From contig NZ_JBQCEE010000317.1 of assembly GCF_051960575.1 (NCBI RefSeq), forward strand, positions 1 through 26,422: a stretch of DNA of 26,422 nucleotides, given 5' to 3'. The position numbers and the translations under genes are program-made. Source of the stretch: JBQCEE01 sp051960575. Lineage in GTDB: Bacteria; Actinomycetota; Actinomycetes; Mycobacteriales; Jatrophihabitantaceae. This document shows, piece by piece, positions 1 through 8,034 of the stretch. Within the stretch, counting starts at the first letter, position 1; every line of letters starts with the position of its first letter. Below the pieces are notes generated by a model. It worked only from the letters and a program-made list of their open reading frames with translations, did not search any database and had not been told where the DNA came from.

Positions 1-789
1 GTGGGGCACGTCCCCGACCAGCCGCACCGGCAGCGCGGAGGTCAGCCGTCGCAGCCGACCACGCAACGGCCCGTCGCCGGCGACGACCAGACGCGCAGGG
101 ACACCGCGCCGCACCAACTCGGCGACGCACTCGACGGCGAGCTCAGGCCGCTTCTCCGGCGACAGCCGCGTCGCCAGGGCGAGCAGCACCTCACCCTGCG
201 GTGCCCACCGATCGCGCAACGCCGCCGACGCCGCGGCCGGACGGAACACAGCAGCATCGACGCCGAGCGGTACCTGGTGCAGGTTGTCGATGGCGAGGCG
301 ATCGAACTCCTCCGCCGCCCACGGGGTCGTGCAGACGATCGCGTCGAACTGCTCGGCCAGCGCACGGTTGCTGCGGTCGGCCACACGGTCGACGGGGCCG
401 TGCCCGTTCGTCCACTGCGCCATCAACCGGTCGAGCCGCTCGTGCGAAACGGCACACGATGGCACACCGTGCTCGCGCGCCCAGCCGCCGAGCGCACGCA
501 GCGTGCCTCGATCGTGCACCTCGAGCCGCAGGGGGTCGAGTGCAGGCAGTTCCTGCGCGACGGCGCGTGCGCTCATCAGCCGGTAGCCGGTGCGCGGCAC
601 GAGGCGTCCGGGCAGTTCGATGCGTGCTCCCCACGGATGTGGAGTCACTGCACGAGCCGGCCCCGGCACGATCTGCACGACCTCGTGCCCGGCAGCGGCG
701 TAGCCCGCGGCCAGCTGCCCCAGCACGGTGCGGATACCGCCGGAGCGCGGCCCGACGAACGTGGCCACCTGGACGATCGGGCGGCTCAC
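1..789 (-). CDS. GT4 family glycosyltransferase, 3' end beyond window (partial)
   Basis: Reading the minus strand from a GTG at 789-787 gives 263 codons with no stop before the window edge, so the C-terminal end is missing. The N-terminus (VSRPIVQVATFVGPRSGG) is a GT-B N-terminal Rossmann start with the glycine-rich donor-side loop. Near residues 220-245 there is the GT4 signature LSPEKRPE followed by VVAGDGPLRGRL. The predicted role is transfer of a sugar from an activated donor to a lipid or glycan acceptor at the cytoplasmic face of the membrane; donor and acceptor cannot be read from the sequence. Its start overlaps the stop of the upstream mgtA-like gene by four bases (GTGA), so the two are probably translationally coupled and may act in one glycolipid or lipoglycan pathway. 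The large plus-strand open frames here are GC-rich shadows. Confidence 0.85.
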   Translation of the reverse strand, partial: MSRPIVQVATFVGPRSGGIRTVLGQLAAGYAAAGHEVVQIVPGPARAVTPHPWGARIELPGRLVPRTGYRLMSARAVAQELPALDPLRLEVHDRGTLRALGGWAREHGVPSCAVSHERLDRLMAQWTNGHGPVDRVADRSNRALAEQFDAIVCTTPWAAEEFDRLAIDNLHQVPLGVDAAVFRPAAASAALRDRWAPQGEVLLALATRLSPEKRPELAVECVAELVRRGVPARLVVAGDGPLRGRLRRLTSALPVRLVGDVPH

Positions 790-1913
790 GACGCCGCCGA
801 CAGCCGATCGCGCCGATCGATGACGTCGCGGTAGTGGCCGAGCAGTTCGTCGGTGATGCGTCCCCACGTGCGGTGGACGACCGACGGACGCGCCTGGGCG
901 GCCATCGCCGCCAGCGTAGGCCGGTCGTCGCGCAGCGCGGCCACGATCGTCTCGAGGTGGGCCACGTCGTCGCCGCGCCAGAACCGTCCGGTTCGGCCGT
1001 CGGTCACCAGGTCGAGCGGTCCGCCGGACGCGGCTGCGACGACGGGGACGCCGGAGCACAGCGCCTCCTGCACCACCTGGCAGAACGTCTCGTCGGCGCC
1101 CGGGTGCACGAGCAGGTCGAGCGACGCCATCACCCGTGCGAGGTCACGCCCGACGAGCTGACCGGTGAAGGTGGCGTCCGGCATGAGTCGCTCGAGCGAC
1201 GCCCGCGTCGGCCCGTCGCCCACCACCACGAGCTGCACGCCGGGCAGTCGGCTGACGCCTGCGAGCAGGTGAACCCGCTTCTCGGGCGCGAGCCGGCCGA
1301 CGAAACCGACCACGAGCCGCCCGCCACCCACCGACGACCGCCAGTCGGCATCGGCGCGACGCGGCGTGAACAGCTGCGTGTCGACGCCCCGCCCCCAGCG
1401 CGCGAGCGGCCCGATGCCGTGCCGCGCCAACTGCTGCTGCGACGCGCTGGAAGGCACGAGGGTCAGGTCGGCCGCGTTGTGCAGCCGCCGCAGATGCGCC
1501 CAGACCCACGGCGTCGCCGGCGCCAGCCCGTAGCGGCGCGCGAAGGCGGCGAGATCGGTCTGGTAGACGGCGACGGTGGGCAGGCCGCACTCGTCGGCGG
1601 CCCTCACCGCGGCGGCCCCGAGCACGGCCGGCGAGGCCAGATGCACCACATCCGGACGAATGCGGTCGAACACCGGCGCCAGGTCGAGCAGCGGGCGGGC
1701 GACCGCGAGCTGGCGGTAACCCGGCAGCGTCATCGACGGCATGCGCACCACCCGGATGCGAGCGCCACAACGGCTGTTGTAGTCGGTGCCGCTCGGCGCG
1801 ACCACGACGGGCGTGTGCCCGCGGCGGGCGAGGTTGTCGGCGGTCTGCAGGACGGAGTTCACGACGCCGTTGACGGCTGGGGTGAACGTCTCGGCGATCA
1901 AGGCGATGCGCAC
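786..1913 (-). CDS. mgtA: GDP-mannose-dependent alpha-mannosyltransferase (MgtA-like, GT4)
   Basis: 375 residues from a GTG at 1913, close to the length of mycobacterial MgtA (Rv0557). Visible family blocks in order: VRIALIAETFTPAVNGV at the N-terminus, DVVHLASPAVLG, VAVYQTDLAAFARRYG, GFVGRLAPEKRV, VVVGDGPTRASLE, MPDATFTGQ, and the GT4 E-x7-E motif in DETFCQVVQEALCSG. MgtA homologues add mannose to glycolipid acceptors used for lipomannan-like lipoglycans; this protein is predicted to do similar work at the inner membrane face. An in-frame ATG at 2012 would add 33 low-complexity, Arg-rich residues absent from the family, so the GTG is preferred although its Shine-Dalgarno is weak. The gene is first of a two-gene unit with the downstream glycosyltransferase and diverges from the CHAD gene at 2072. 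Confidence 0.88.
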   Translation of the reverse strand: MRIALIAETFTPAVNGVVNSVLQTADNLARRGHTPVVVAPSGTDYNSRCGARIRVVRMPSMTLPGYRQLAVARPLLDLAPVFDRIRPDVVHLASPAVLGAAAVRAADECGLPTVAVYQTDLAAFARRYGLAPATPWVWAHLRRLHNAADLTLVPSSASQQQLARHGIGPLARWGRGVDTQLFTPRRADADWRSSVGGGRLVVGFVGRLAPEKRVHLLAGVSRLPGVQLVVVGDGPTRASLERLMPDATFTGQLVGRDLARVMASLDLLVHPGADETFCQVVQEALCSGVPVVAAASGGPLDLVTDGRTGRFWRGDDVAHLETIVAALRDDRPTLAAMAAQARPSVVHRTWGRITDELLGHYRDVIDRRDRLSAAS

Positions 1914-2071
1914 ACCCCGACGGTCGCCAGTGCGAGCGTCCGGATGCCCATCTTGTCCCGGCGCGTCGTTGAACAACCGGTGATGGGCACGTGCGGTCCG
2001 TCGGCGGTTCACCGTCCGGAAAGCCGCGCGTCGCGATACGGTCGACTTCCCTCGAACCGAGAAGGACCACC

Positions 2072-3604
2072 GTGCAACCCCGCGAGCTGTTGTTCGACGC
2101 CGTCGTCGACCCGGGGCAGGTCTACCAGGTGCTCTCCGGTCGCTTCGACGTCGTCGCCGAGCAGCCTGCGTCCGGGCGCTGGACCTGTCTCGACACGGCC
2201 GACTGGCGGTTGCACCGCGCCGACATGGCGTTGCGCGACGCCCGCCGCGGCCGCGACGCCCACCTCCACCTCGACGCCCCGGACGAGACGCTCAGCGCAC
2301 CGTCGCCGCGGAAGGCCTGGCCCGCGCGCCTCGACCGCCTGCCCGAGTCGCCGGTGCGCCGCCGCATCGAGCCGGCCGTCGGCGTGCGCGCCCTGCTGCC
2401 GCTGGTCGAGGTCGACGTCCAGTCGCTGGCCCTGCGCCTGCTCGACCGCGAACAGAAGACGCGGGTGCGGCTGCACATCGACCAGCAACGGCTGGCCGGG
2501 GCGTCCCCCGCGAGCCTGCCGCTGCGGGTCGTCGTCACGCCGCTGCGCGGGTACGAGCGCGACGCCGCGCGCTGCACGAACCTGTTGCGTGACGCCGTGC
2601 CCGCCACCGACCCGGGCACCTCGGCCGTCGTCGTCGCGCTGGCGAAGGCCGGCTTCGTCCCGGGTGAACTGCCGGCGAGCCCGATCACCCTCGACCCGGG
2701 CGCCCCGGCGGTCGTCTCGCTCGTCGCCGTGCTGACCCGGTGGCTCGACGTCGCCGAGCGGGCGCGCCCCGGCGTGCTCGCCGACCTCGACACCGAGTAC
2801 GTCACCGACCTGCGCACCGTGCTGGCGGCGACGCGCTCCCTGCTCGCGCTCGGCGCGCACCTGCTGCCCGGGCACCAGCACGACTTCGCCGCCGACTTCG
2901 CCTGGCTCGAGCAGTGCGCCGCCACGGTGCACGACCTCGACCGCACCGTGCTCGAGCTCTCGGGCCACGGGCGCCTCGACCTCGCCGGGCTCGACGACGA
3001 CGGCGATCCGCTCGCCGAGGCGCGCGCCGCACTCGCCCGGGCACGACGCCCGGCCTGGCGCGGGCTGCGCGACGCGCTGCTCTCCCCCCGCGCACGCGAC
3101 CTGTTCGCCGAGTGGCGCCAGCTGCTGCGCGGCGTCGACGAACCCGACCTGCCCGGCGTCGACACGCACCGGTTCGCCGTCGCCCGGGCCACCGCCGTCC
3201 ACGACCGCCTGGTCGCCGCTGCCGACGGTCTCGACTCCGGCGCGTCCGCCGAACGGCTGCACGAGCTCGCCGGCCTGACGCACGATCTCACCGTGCTGCT
3301 CGATGCCTACGCCTCGGTCGTGCCCCGGCCGCCGCACCGCGAGCTGCTGCGCTCGCTCGCCGGTGTGCGCCGCTGTCTCGACGACGTCGCCGAGGCGCGC
3401 ATGCAGCGGCAGCAGCTCACCGCGCTCGCGGGCCGGCTGGTGATCCGGCACGCGCCGGTGGCCACGCTGCTCGCGCTCGGTGCCGCCCGCGACCGCATCG
3501 GCGCGCACGAAGCGTCCGCCCGCCTCGCCCTGCCGCTGCAGCTCCGGCGCCTCACCGGCGGGCCGATGCGCGAGCACCTCGCCGCCCTCGGCGCCGCCCC
3601 GTGA
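2072..3604 (+). CDS. CHAD-domain protein with divergent CYTH-like N-terminus
   Basis: 510 residues from GTG 2072, preceded by a clear ribosome site (GAGAAGGA, about 5 nt spacing). The C-terminal part, about residues 220-505, is a CHAD domain: all-helical, Arg-rich, with conserved-type His positions such as LLPGHQHDFAADFAWLEQ, VHDLDRTVLE and HELAGLTHDLTVLLDAY. CHAD domains bind polyphosphate and target proteins to polyphosphate granules in several bacteria. The first 200 residues look like a decayed CYTH tunnel fold: TADWRLHRADMALRDAR resembles the family's 'YFDTxDxxLxxxgxxLRxR' region. However, the N-terminal ExExK motif needed for triphosphatase catalysis is absent, so I infer a binding rather than catalytic module. 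The stop overlaps the start of the ParA gene (GTGA). An in-frame ATG upstream at 1991 gives no recognisable extension. Confidence 0.85.
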   Translation: MQPRELLFDAVVDPGQVYQVLSGRFDVVAEQPASGRWTCLDTADWRLHRADMALRDARRGRDAHLHLDAPDETLSAPSPRKAWPARLDRLPESPVRRRIEPAVGVRALLPLVEVDVQSLALRLLDREQKTRVRLHIDQQRLAGASPASLPLRVVVTPLRGYERDAARCTNLLRDAVPATDPGTSAVVVALAKAGFVPGELPASPITLDPGAPAVVSLVAVLTRWLDVAERARPGVLADLDTEYVTDLRTVLAATRSLLALGAHLLPGHQHDFAADFAWLEQCAATVHDLDRTVLELSGHGRLDLAGLDDDGDPLAEARAALARARRPAWRGLRDALLSPRARDLFAEWRQLLRGVDEPDLPGVDTHRFAVARATAVHDRLVAAADGLDSGASAERLHELAGLTHDLTVLLDAYASVVPRPPHRELLRSLAGVRRCLDDVAEARMQRQQLTALAGRLVIRHAPVATLLALGAARDRIGAHEASARLALPLQLRRLTGGPMREHLAALGAAP

Positions 3605-4335
3605 AGCGGCTCGCGCTCTACAACATCAAGGGCGGCGTCGGGAAGACCACGAGCGCCGTCAACCTTGCCTACCTCGCCGCGCGCGGCGGCGCCCGCACCC
3701 TGCTGTGGGACCTCGACCCCCAGGCGGCGGCCACCTACATCTTCCGGGTCAAGCCGAAGGTCAAGGGCGGTGGCGAGCGTGTGCTCAAGGACCCCAAGGC
3801 GGTCGCGGCCAACATCAAGGCCACCGACTTCGAGCACCTCGACCTGCTGCCGGCCGACTTCACCTACCGGCACATGGATCTGATGCTCGACGACGCCAAG
3901 CACTCGACCCGGCGGATCAACAGGGTGCTCGACGGCCTCGCCGACGACTACGACCTCGTCGTGCTCGACTGCCCGCCCAGCGTCTCGCTGGTGTCGGAGA
4001 ACGTGCTGCGCGCCGCCGACACCGTGTTGAGCCCGCTGATCCCGACGACGCTGTCGATGCGCACCCTCGACCAGCTCACCGAGTTCATCGCCGGCACCAA
4101 ACGGCGGCCGAGGCTGCTCGGCTTCTTCTCGATGGTCGACGCCCGCAAGAGCCTGCACCGCCAGATCGTCGCCGAACTGCCCCAGCGCCGCGGCGACGTC
4201 GCGCCGATCGTGATCCCGTCGCAGTCGCTCGTCGAGCAGATGGCCGTGCACCGCGCGCCGGTGCCGCACTACGCGCCCCGAAGCCTGGTCGCGCGCCGCT
4301 ACGAACAACTGCTCGAGGTCGCCCTCGTGCCATGA
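3601..4335 (+). CDS. Orphan ParA/MinD-family cargo-positioning ATPase
   Basis: 244 residues starting at GTG 3601 inside the stop of the CHAD gene. A deviant Walker A motif KGGVGKTT lies at residues 10-17, with the signature lysine K10 and catalytic K15. Walker A' follows at LLWDLDPQAAAT (D39), and Walker B at DLVVLDCPPS about residue 120. ParA ATPases dimerise with ATP, bind DNA non-specifically and form gradients that move or space a cargo (plasmid, carboxysome, chemoreceptor cluster). There is no parB-like gene and no obvious parS cluster nearby, so chromosome partition is unlikely. The overlap with the CHAD gene suggests that the CHAD protein, or the polyphosphate it binds, is the cargo adaptor. 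The gene ends 73 nt before the start of the next gene on the same strand. Confidence 0.9.
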   Translation: MKRLALYNIKGGVGKTTSAVNLAYLAARGGARTLLWDLDPQAAATYIFRVKPKVKGGGERVLKDPKAVAANIKATDFEHLDLLPADFTYRHMDLMLDDAKHSTRRINRVLDGLADDYDLVVLDCPPSVSLVSENVLRAADTVLSPLIPTTLSMRTLDQLTEFIAGTKRRPRLLGFFSMVDARKSLHRQIVAELPQRRGDVAPIVIPSQSLVEQMAVHRAPVPHYAPRSLVARRYEQLLEVALVP

Positions 4336-4407
4336 TGTCGATCAAGCGCAGCACCGGGGCGCGTGGGATCGACGTCGGAATGGGTAGCTTGCGATCGTGA
4401 GGGCCGC

Positions 4408-6375
4408 GTGAACAGCCACGGCGGGCCGCCGCACCACGGCGACCTCGCCGAGATCGTGCGCCAGTTCCCGAGCTTCATCGCGGTCTACGAGGGCGCCGAC
4501 CTCCGGTGTGTGCTGGCCAACGACGCCGCCCTGGCCATCGTCGGCGACCGCGAGTTCGTCGGCCTGCCGCTGCGCGAGGCGCTGCCTGAGTTCGAGTCGC
4601 AGCGCATCGTCGACCTCGTCGAGCGGGTGCACGCCACCGGCGAGCCGGCCGAGGCCTCCGAGTGGCGGGTGCAGCTGCGGCACCCCGAGCTGCCCGAACC
4701 GGTCGAGATGTTCGCCAACTTCGCCGCCGCGCCGTGGCGCAACGCCGACGGCTCACTGCGCGGGGTGATCACCACCGGCAACGTGGTGACGGACATGGTG
4801 CGCGCGCGCCAGGCGGCCGACGCCCACGCCGCCGCGAGCGAGCGGCGCTACGCCCAGGCCCGGGCCGAGATCGGCGCGCTGCAGCGCGCGCTGCTGCCCG
4901 CCGGCGTGCCGGTGCTGCCGCGCACAACGGTGTCCGCGCGCTATCTCGTCGCCGCCAGCGAGCAGGCGGCCGGCGGCGACTGGTTCGAGGCCGTCCCCGT
5001 CGACGACCGGTGGCTGGCGCTCGTCGTCGGCGACGTCGTCGGCCACGGCCTCGAGGCGTCGGCCGCGATGGGTCAGCTGCGCGCCGTGCTGCTCGAACTG
5101 CTCGAGACGGGGCGCCCGCTCGACGAGATCGTCCGGCGCCTGGACGCGTTCGCGGGCCGGCACCGCAGCATGCGGGCCACGACGCTCTGCATCGCCCTGC
5201 TCGACCAGGTGTCGGGCGAGCTGCGCTACGTGACCCTGGCCCACCCGCCGCCGCTCGTGATCCGCCCGGAGGCTGACGCCGGCTACCTCGCGCCGACCGG
5301 CGGGGCGCCCCTCGGCACCGCGGCCGCCGACGAGCCGGTCACGGTCGGCACCGCGCGGCTCACCAGCGGCGACGTGCTCGTGCTGTTCACCGACGGCCTG
5401 GTCGAGCGCCCGGGCCGCACGCTCGCCGACGGCCACGACGAACTGCTGCACGTCGCGGTCGGCGCGGCCGAGAACCAGATGCTGCCCGCGGGCGCCCCGG
5501 GCTCGGCGGCCGAGCGCATCACCGACCAGACCGTCGAGGTGCTCACCCGCTCGGGCTACGCCGACGACGTCACGGTGCTCGCCGCCGAACTGCGCGCCGA
5601 ACCGGTCGAGCCGGTCGAACTGCTGCTGCCGTCGTCACCCGACCAGCTCGCCCGCGCGCGGCGCGTGCTCGGCGAGTGGCTGTCGAGCCTCGGCGCCGAC
5701 GGTGACACGGTCTACGAGGTGCAGCTCGCCGTCAGCGAGGCGCTGGCCAACGCGATCGAGCACGCCCACGGCCACGATCCCGACGACCCGACCTCCCCCG
5801 GCATCGACGCCCCGATCCGGCTCGACGTCACGCTGCGCCCGACGTCGGCGGTCCACTGCTGCGTCACCGACCAGGGACGCTGGACCGACCCGGTGCTCGG
5901 TGAGGCGACCCGCGGCCGCGGGCTGGCCCTGATCCGCGCGGTGAGCGACCGCCTCGACATCGAGCGCGCCGAGCACGGCACGACCGTCCAGTTCGAGCGG
6001 CACCTGTCACGTCCCGCCGCCGTCGACCCGGTCACCGGCTCGGGTCTCCCCCGCGCCGGGGACGTGCCGTTCACGGCGACGGTCGGCAGCGACTCGCTCG
6101 GCGGCACGCTGACCGTCAGCGGGCCGATCGATCTCGCGACCGTCGAGCGCTTCACCGCCGCCGTCCTCGGCGCGGCCCGCGGCGGCGAGGCACCGCTGAC
6201 CCTCGACCTCGCGGGCGTCACCCATCTCGCCAGCACCGGCGTGCGCGCCCTGTACGAGATCGTGCGGGCGGGTGGCCGGCTGCGGCTGTGGGCGCCCGCC
6301 GGCACGCCCGCCCGACTCGTGATCGACCTCGTCGGCCTCGGGCACCTCGTGGCCGGCGCTGTCGACACCCGCTGA
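4408..6375 (+). CDS. PAS-SpoIIE phosphatase (PP2C)-HATPase-STAS multidomain regulator
   Basis: 655 residues from GTG 4408 (GAGGG five bases upstream); an in-frame GTG at 4363 would add 15 residues. Domains: PAS, about 15-130; a short coiled linker, 135-160; SpoIIE-type PP2C phosphatase, about 165-395, with metal-ligand Asp at GGDW (D191), GDVVGHG (D209), FTDG (D329) and YADD (D386/387); an anti-sigma-type HATPase, about 405-535, with N-box SEALANAIEHAHGHD, G1 TDQGR and G2 RGRGLALI; and a STAS domain, about 555-655, with LASTGVRAL at the usual Ser/Thr site but Ala in place of the customary preceding Asp. The chain therefore holds a sensor, a phosphatase, a Ser kinase/anti-sigma module and an antagonist module. 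It probably controls an unseen sigma factor, or regulates itself. It may be read through from the CHAD-ParA unit. Confidence 0.92.
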   Translation: MNSHGGPPHHGDLAEIVRQFPSFIAVYEGADLRCVLANDAALAIVGDREFVGLPLREALPEFESQRIVDLVERVHATGEPAEASEWRVQLRHPELPEPVEMFANFAAAPWRNADGSLRGVITTGNVVTDMVRARQAADAHAAASERRYAQARAEIGALQRALLPAGVPVLPRTTVSARYLVAASEQAAGGDWFEAVPVDDRWLALVVGDVVGHGLEASAAMGQLRAVLLELLETGRPLDEIVRRLDAFAGRHRSMRATTLCIALLDQVSGELRYVTLAHPPPLVIRPEADAGYLAPTGGAPLGTAAADEPVTVGTARLTSGDVLVLFTDGLVERPGRTLADGHDELLHVAVGAAENQMLPAGAPGSAAERITDQTVEVLTRSGYADDVTVLAAELRAEPVEPVELLLPSSPDQLARARRVLGEWLSSLGADGDTVYEVQLAVSEALANAIEHAHGHDPDDPTSPGIDAPIRLDVTLRPTSAVHCCVTDQGRWTDPVLGEATRGRGLALIRAVSDRLDIERAEHGTTVQFERHLSRPAAVDPVTGSGLPRAGDVPFTATVGSDSLGGTLTVSGPIDLATVERFTAAVLGAARGGEAPLTLDLAGVTHLASTGVRALYEIVRAGGRLRLWAPAGTPARLVIDLVGLGHLVAGAVDTR

Positions 6376-6387
6376 GACGCGGCCGGG

Positions 6388-7893
6388 TCAGCCCCTCGGC
6401 GCCAGCGCCACCAGTTCGTCGATCGCCGCACGCAGCGCGTCGGCCGCGACGTCGATCGACGGCTGCAGCGCGCGGTCGGCGGTGATGCCCCAGTAGAAGC
6501 CGTGGTTGTAGCTGAAGACGCCGACGTTGATGCCCTGATTGGCCGGGTTGAGCGGCACCACCGGGTGGGCGCCCAGCACCAGCGTCCCGTTGAAGTAGAG
6601 CGGCACCTGCGGGCCCGGGATGTTCGACACCACCAGGTTGTTCGGCACCCGGGCCGGTGCCGGCTCGCGACGCGGCAGCCCTGCGACCTTCGACAGGTTC
6701 GCCACCTTCGTCGGCACCTTCGGCAGGGCCGGCACCTTCGGCAGGCTCGGCGCGGACGAGATCGCCGAGGTCACCAGCGGGGGCACGAAGCCGATCGAGC
6801 TGACGATCAGCGCGCCGGCGATGACCTCGGCCGAGCCGCGCAGCCGACGGGTGCGCTCGTTGATCAGCTGGATGCGCCGCATCGGGTCGCGTTCGCGCAC
6901 GGGCAGGTCGACGAAGACGATCGAGATGCGGTTGCCGCCCTCCTCGTCCGGACGACGCACGCTGACCGGGACGAGCGCGACGGGATCGCCGGCCAGCCCG
7001 GTCGGGTCGACGCCCGCGGCGGCCAGGTAGCGGTCGAGCATGCCGCACACGGCCGCCAGCACCGCGTCGTTCACCGTCCCGCCGGCCGCCTTGCCGACGC
7101 TGCGCAGCGGGGCGAACGGTGTCGCGCCCAGCGCGTAGCTGCGGTTGGCGGTGATGGTGCGGTTGAACGGCAGCATCGGCGCCGCTGCACGATTGCGCAC
7201 CATGGCGGCCACGACATCGCGCGCGCGACGCAGGTCGCCCTCGACCGCGGTCGGTGCGCTGAGGTAGCGGTCGGCCGCGCCCCACAGCAACCGCGCCGGC
7301 CGCGTCGCGGAATTCGTCGCGAGCCGGGCGAGATAGCGGTGCAACGCCATCCCCGACCGTGCCTCGGACGCCGGGACGGCCTCGACGACGGGCGGGTGCG
7401 GCTCGGCGTCGAACAGCACCATGCCGATCCCGAGTGCGGCCAATCCGTCGACGAGCGCGTGATGCATCTTCAAGATCATCGCCGCGCGGCCGCCGTCGAG
7501 ACCGCGGATCAGGTGGATCTCCCACGGCGAGCGCGAGCGATCGAGCCGTCGCGAGAATTCGCGCGCGACATAGTCGGCCAATTCCCGTTCGCCCGCGGGC
7601 GCGGGCAATGCACCGAGCCGCACGTGCATCCCGACCTCGAAGTTCTCGTCGGCCACCCACGAGTGGAACAGGAAGTCGTTCGGCTTCTGGGCGCGCACCG
7701 CGACGGTCGGTTCCTGCAGCCGCTGCCGGTAGCGCGGGACCAGGTGGATGCGTTCCATGATGCGGCGGCAGACCGCGTCGTAGTCGAGACCCGGGCCGTC
7801 CTCGAGCAGGACGACCGCGCCCATCGTCATGTTGACGGGGCCCTGTTCGGCCGTGATGGCCGAACGGTCGGCGGCGGACAGCGGCTGGCTCAC
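6388..7893 (-). CDS. Wax ester synthase/diacylglycerol acyltransferase (WS/DGAT, TGS family)
   Basis: 501 residues from GTG 7893. The condensing-enzyme motif HHALVDG is at residues 144-150, with the catalytic second His; SPWEIHL upstream corresponds to the PLW motif, and GGTVNDAVLA to the conserved ND region. The C-terminal SNIPGPQVPLYFNG block is typical of the family. These enzymes esterify acyl-CoA to diacylglycerol or fatty alcohol and build triacylglycerol or wax ester storage lipid at the membrane and lipid inclusions. A 41-residue insertion-like stretch with repeated LPKVPALPKVP-type units (about 375-415, Lys/Pro/Val) is longer than I expect and may be a surface loop. The gene converges with the SpoIIE-type gene (12 nt gap) and diverges from lsr2; its start has no clear Shine-Dalgarno. 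Confidence 0.93.
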   Translation of the reverse strand: MSQPLSAADRSAITAEQGPVNMTMGAVVLLEDGPGLDYDAVCRRIMERIHLVPRYRQRLQEPTVAVRAQKPNDFLFHSWVADENFEVGMHVRLGALPAPAGERELADYVAREFSRRLDRSRSPWEIHLIRGLDGGRAAMILKMHHALVDGLAALGIGMVLFDAEPHPPVVEAVPASEARSGMALHRYLARLATNSATRPARLLWGAADRYLSAPTAVEGDLRRARDVVAAMVRNRAAAPMLPFNRTITANRSYALGATPFAPLRSVGKAAGGTVNDAVLAAVCGMLDRYLAAAGVDPTGLAGDPVALVPVSVRRPDEEGGNRISIVFVDLPVRERDPMRRIQLINERTRRLRGSAEVIAGALIVSSIGFVPPLVTSAISSAPSLPKVPALPKVPTKVANLSKVAGLPRREPAPARVPNNLVVSNIPGPQVPLYFNGTLVLGAHPVVPLNPANQGINVGVFSYNHGFYWGITADRALQPSIDVAADALRAAIDELVALAPRG

Positions 7894-8021
7894 GGGTGCT
7901 ATGCAACCACGGGGCGGCGCGCGCGTCGCAACGGCCGTCGTGAATTCGTCCCGAAATGCAGCACCCGTCACTTTCCTGACCGATGCCGAAACGCAACCCC
8001 GGAAATCATGGGTGGTTGTGG

Positions 8022-8034
8022 TATCACTAACCCC
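8022..8034 (+). promoter_or_regulatory. Putative lsr2 -10 element; leaderless start
   Basis: The hexamer TATCAC lies seven bases before the lsr2 ATG and there is no purine-rich ribosome site. The predicted transcript start falls at or next to the ATG, so a leaderless mRNA is likely. No convincing -35 is visible. The 140-bp region back to the divergent acyltransferase start holds nothing else I recognise. Confidence 0.4.

Noticed and set aside
201..2735. Very long plus-strand open frame (over 800 codons) across 201-2735
   Set aside because: It is Arg/Pro/Ala-rich with no family motifs and runs antisense to two recognised glycosyltransferases and out of frame with the CHAD gene; a GC-rich shadow.
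3601..4335. Chromosome or plasmid partition locus
   Set aside because: No ParB-like gene and no visible parS cluster nearby; the ParA is paired with a CHAD gene instead.
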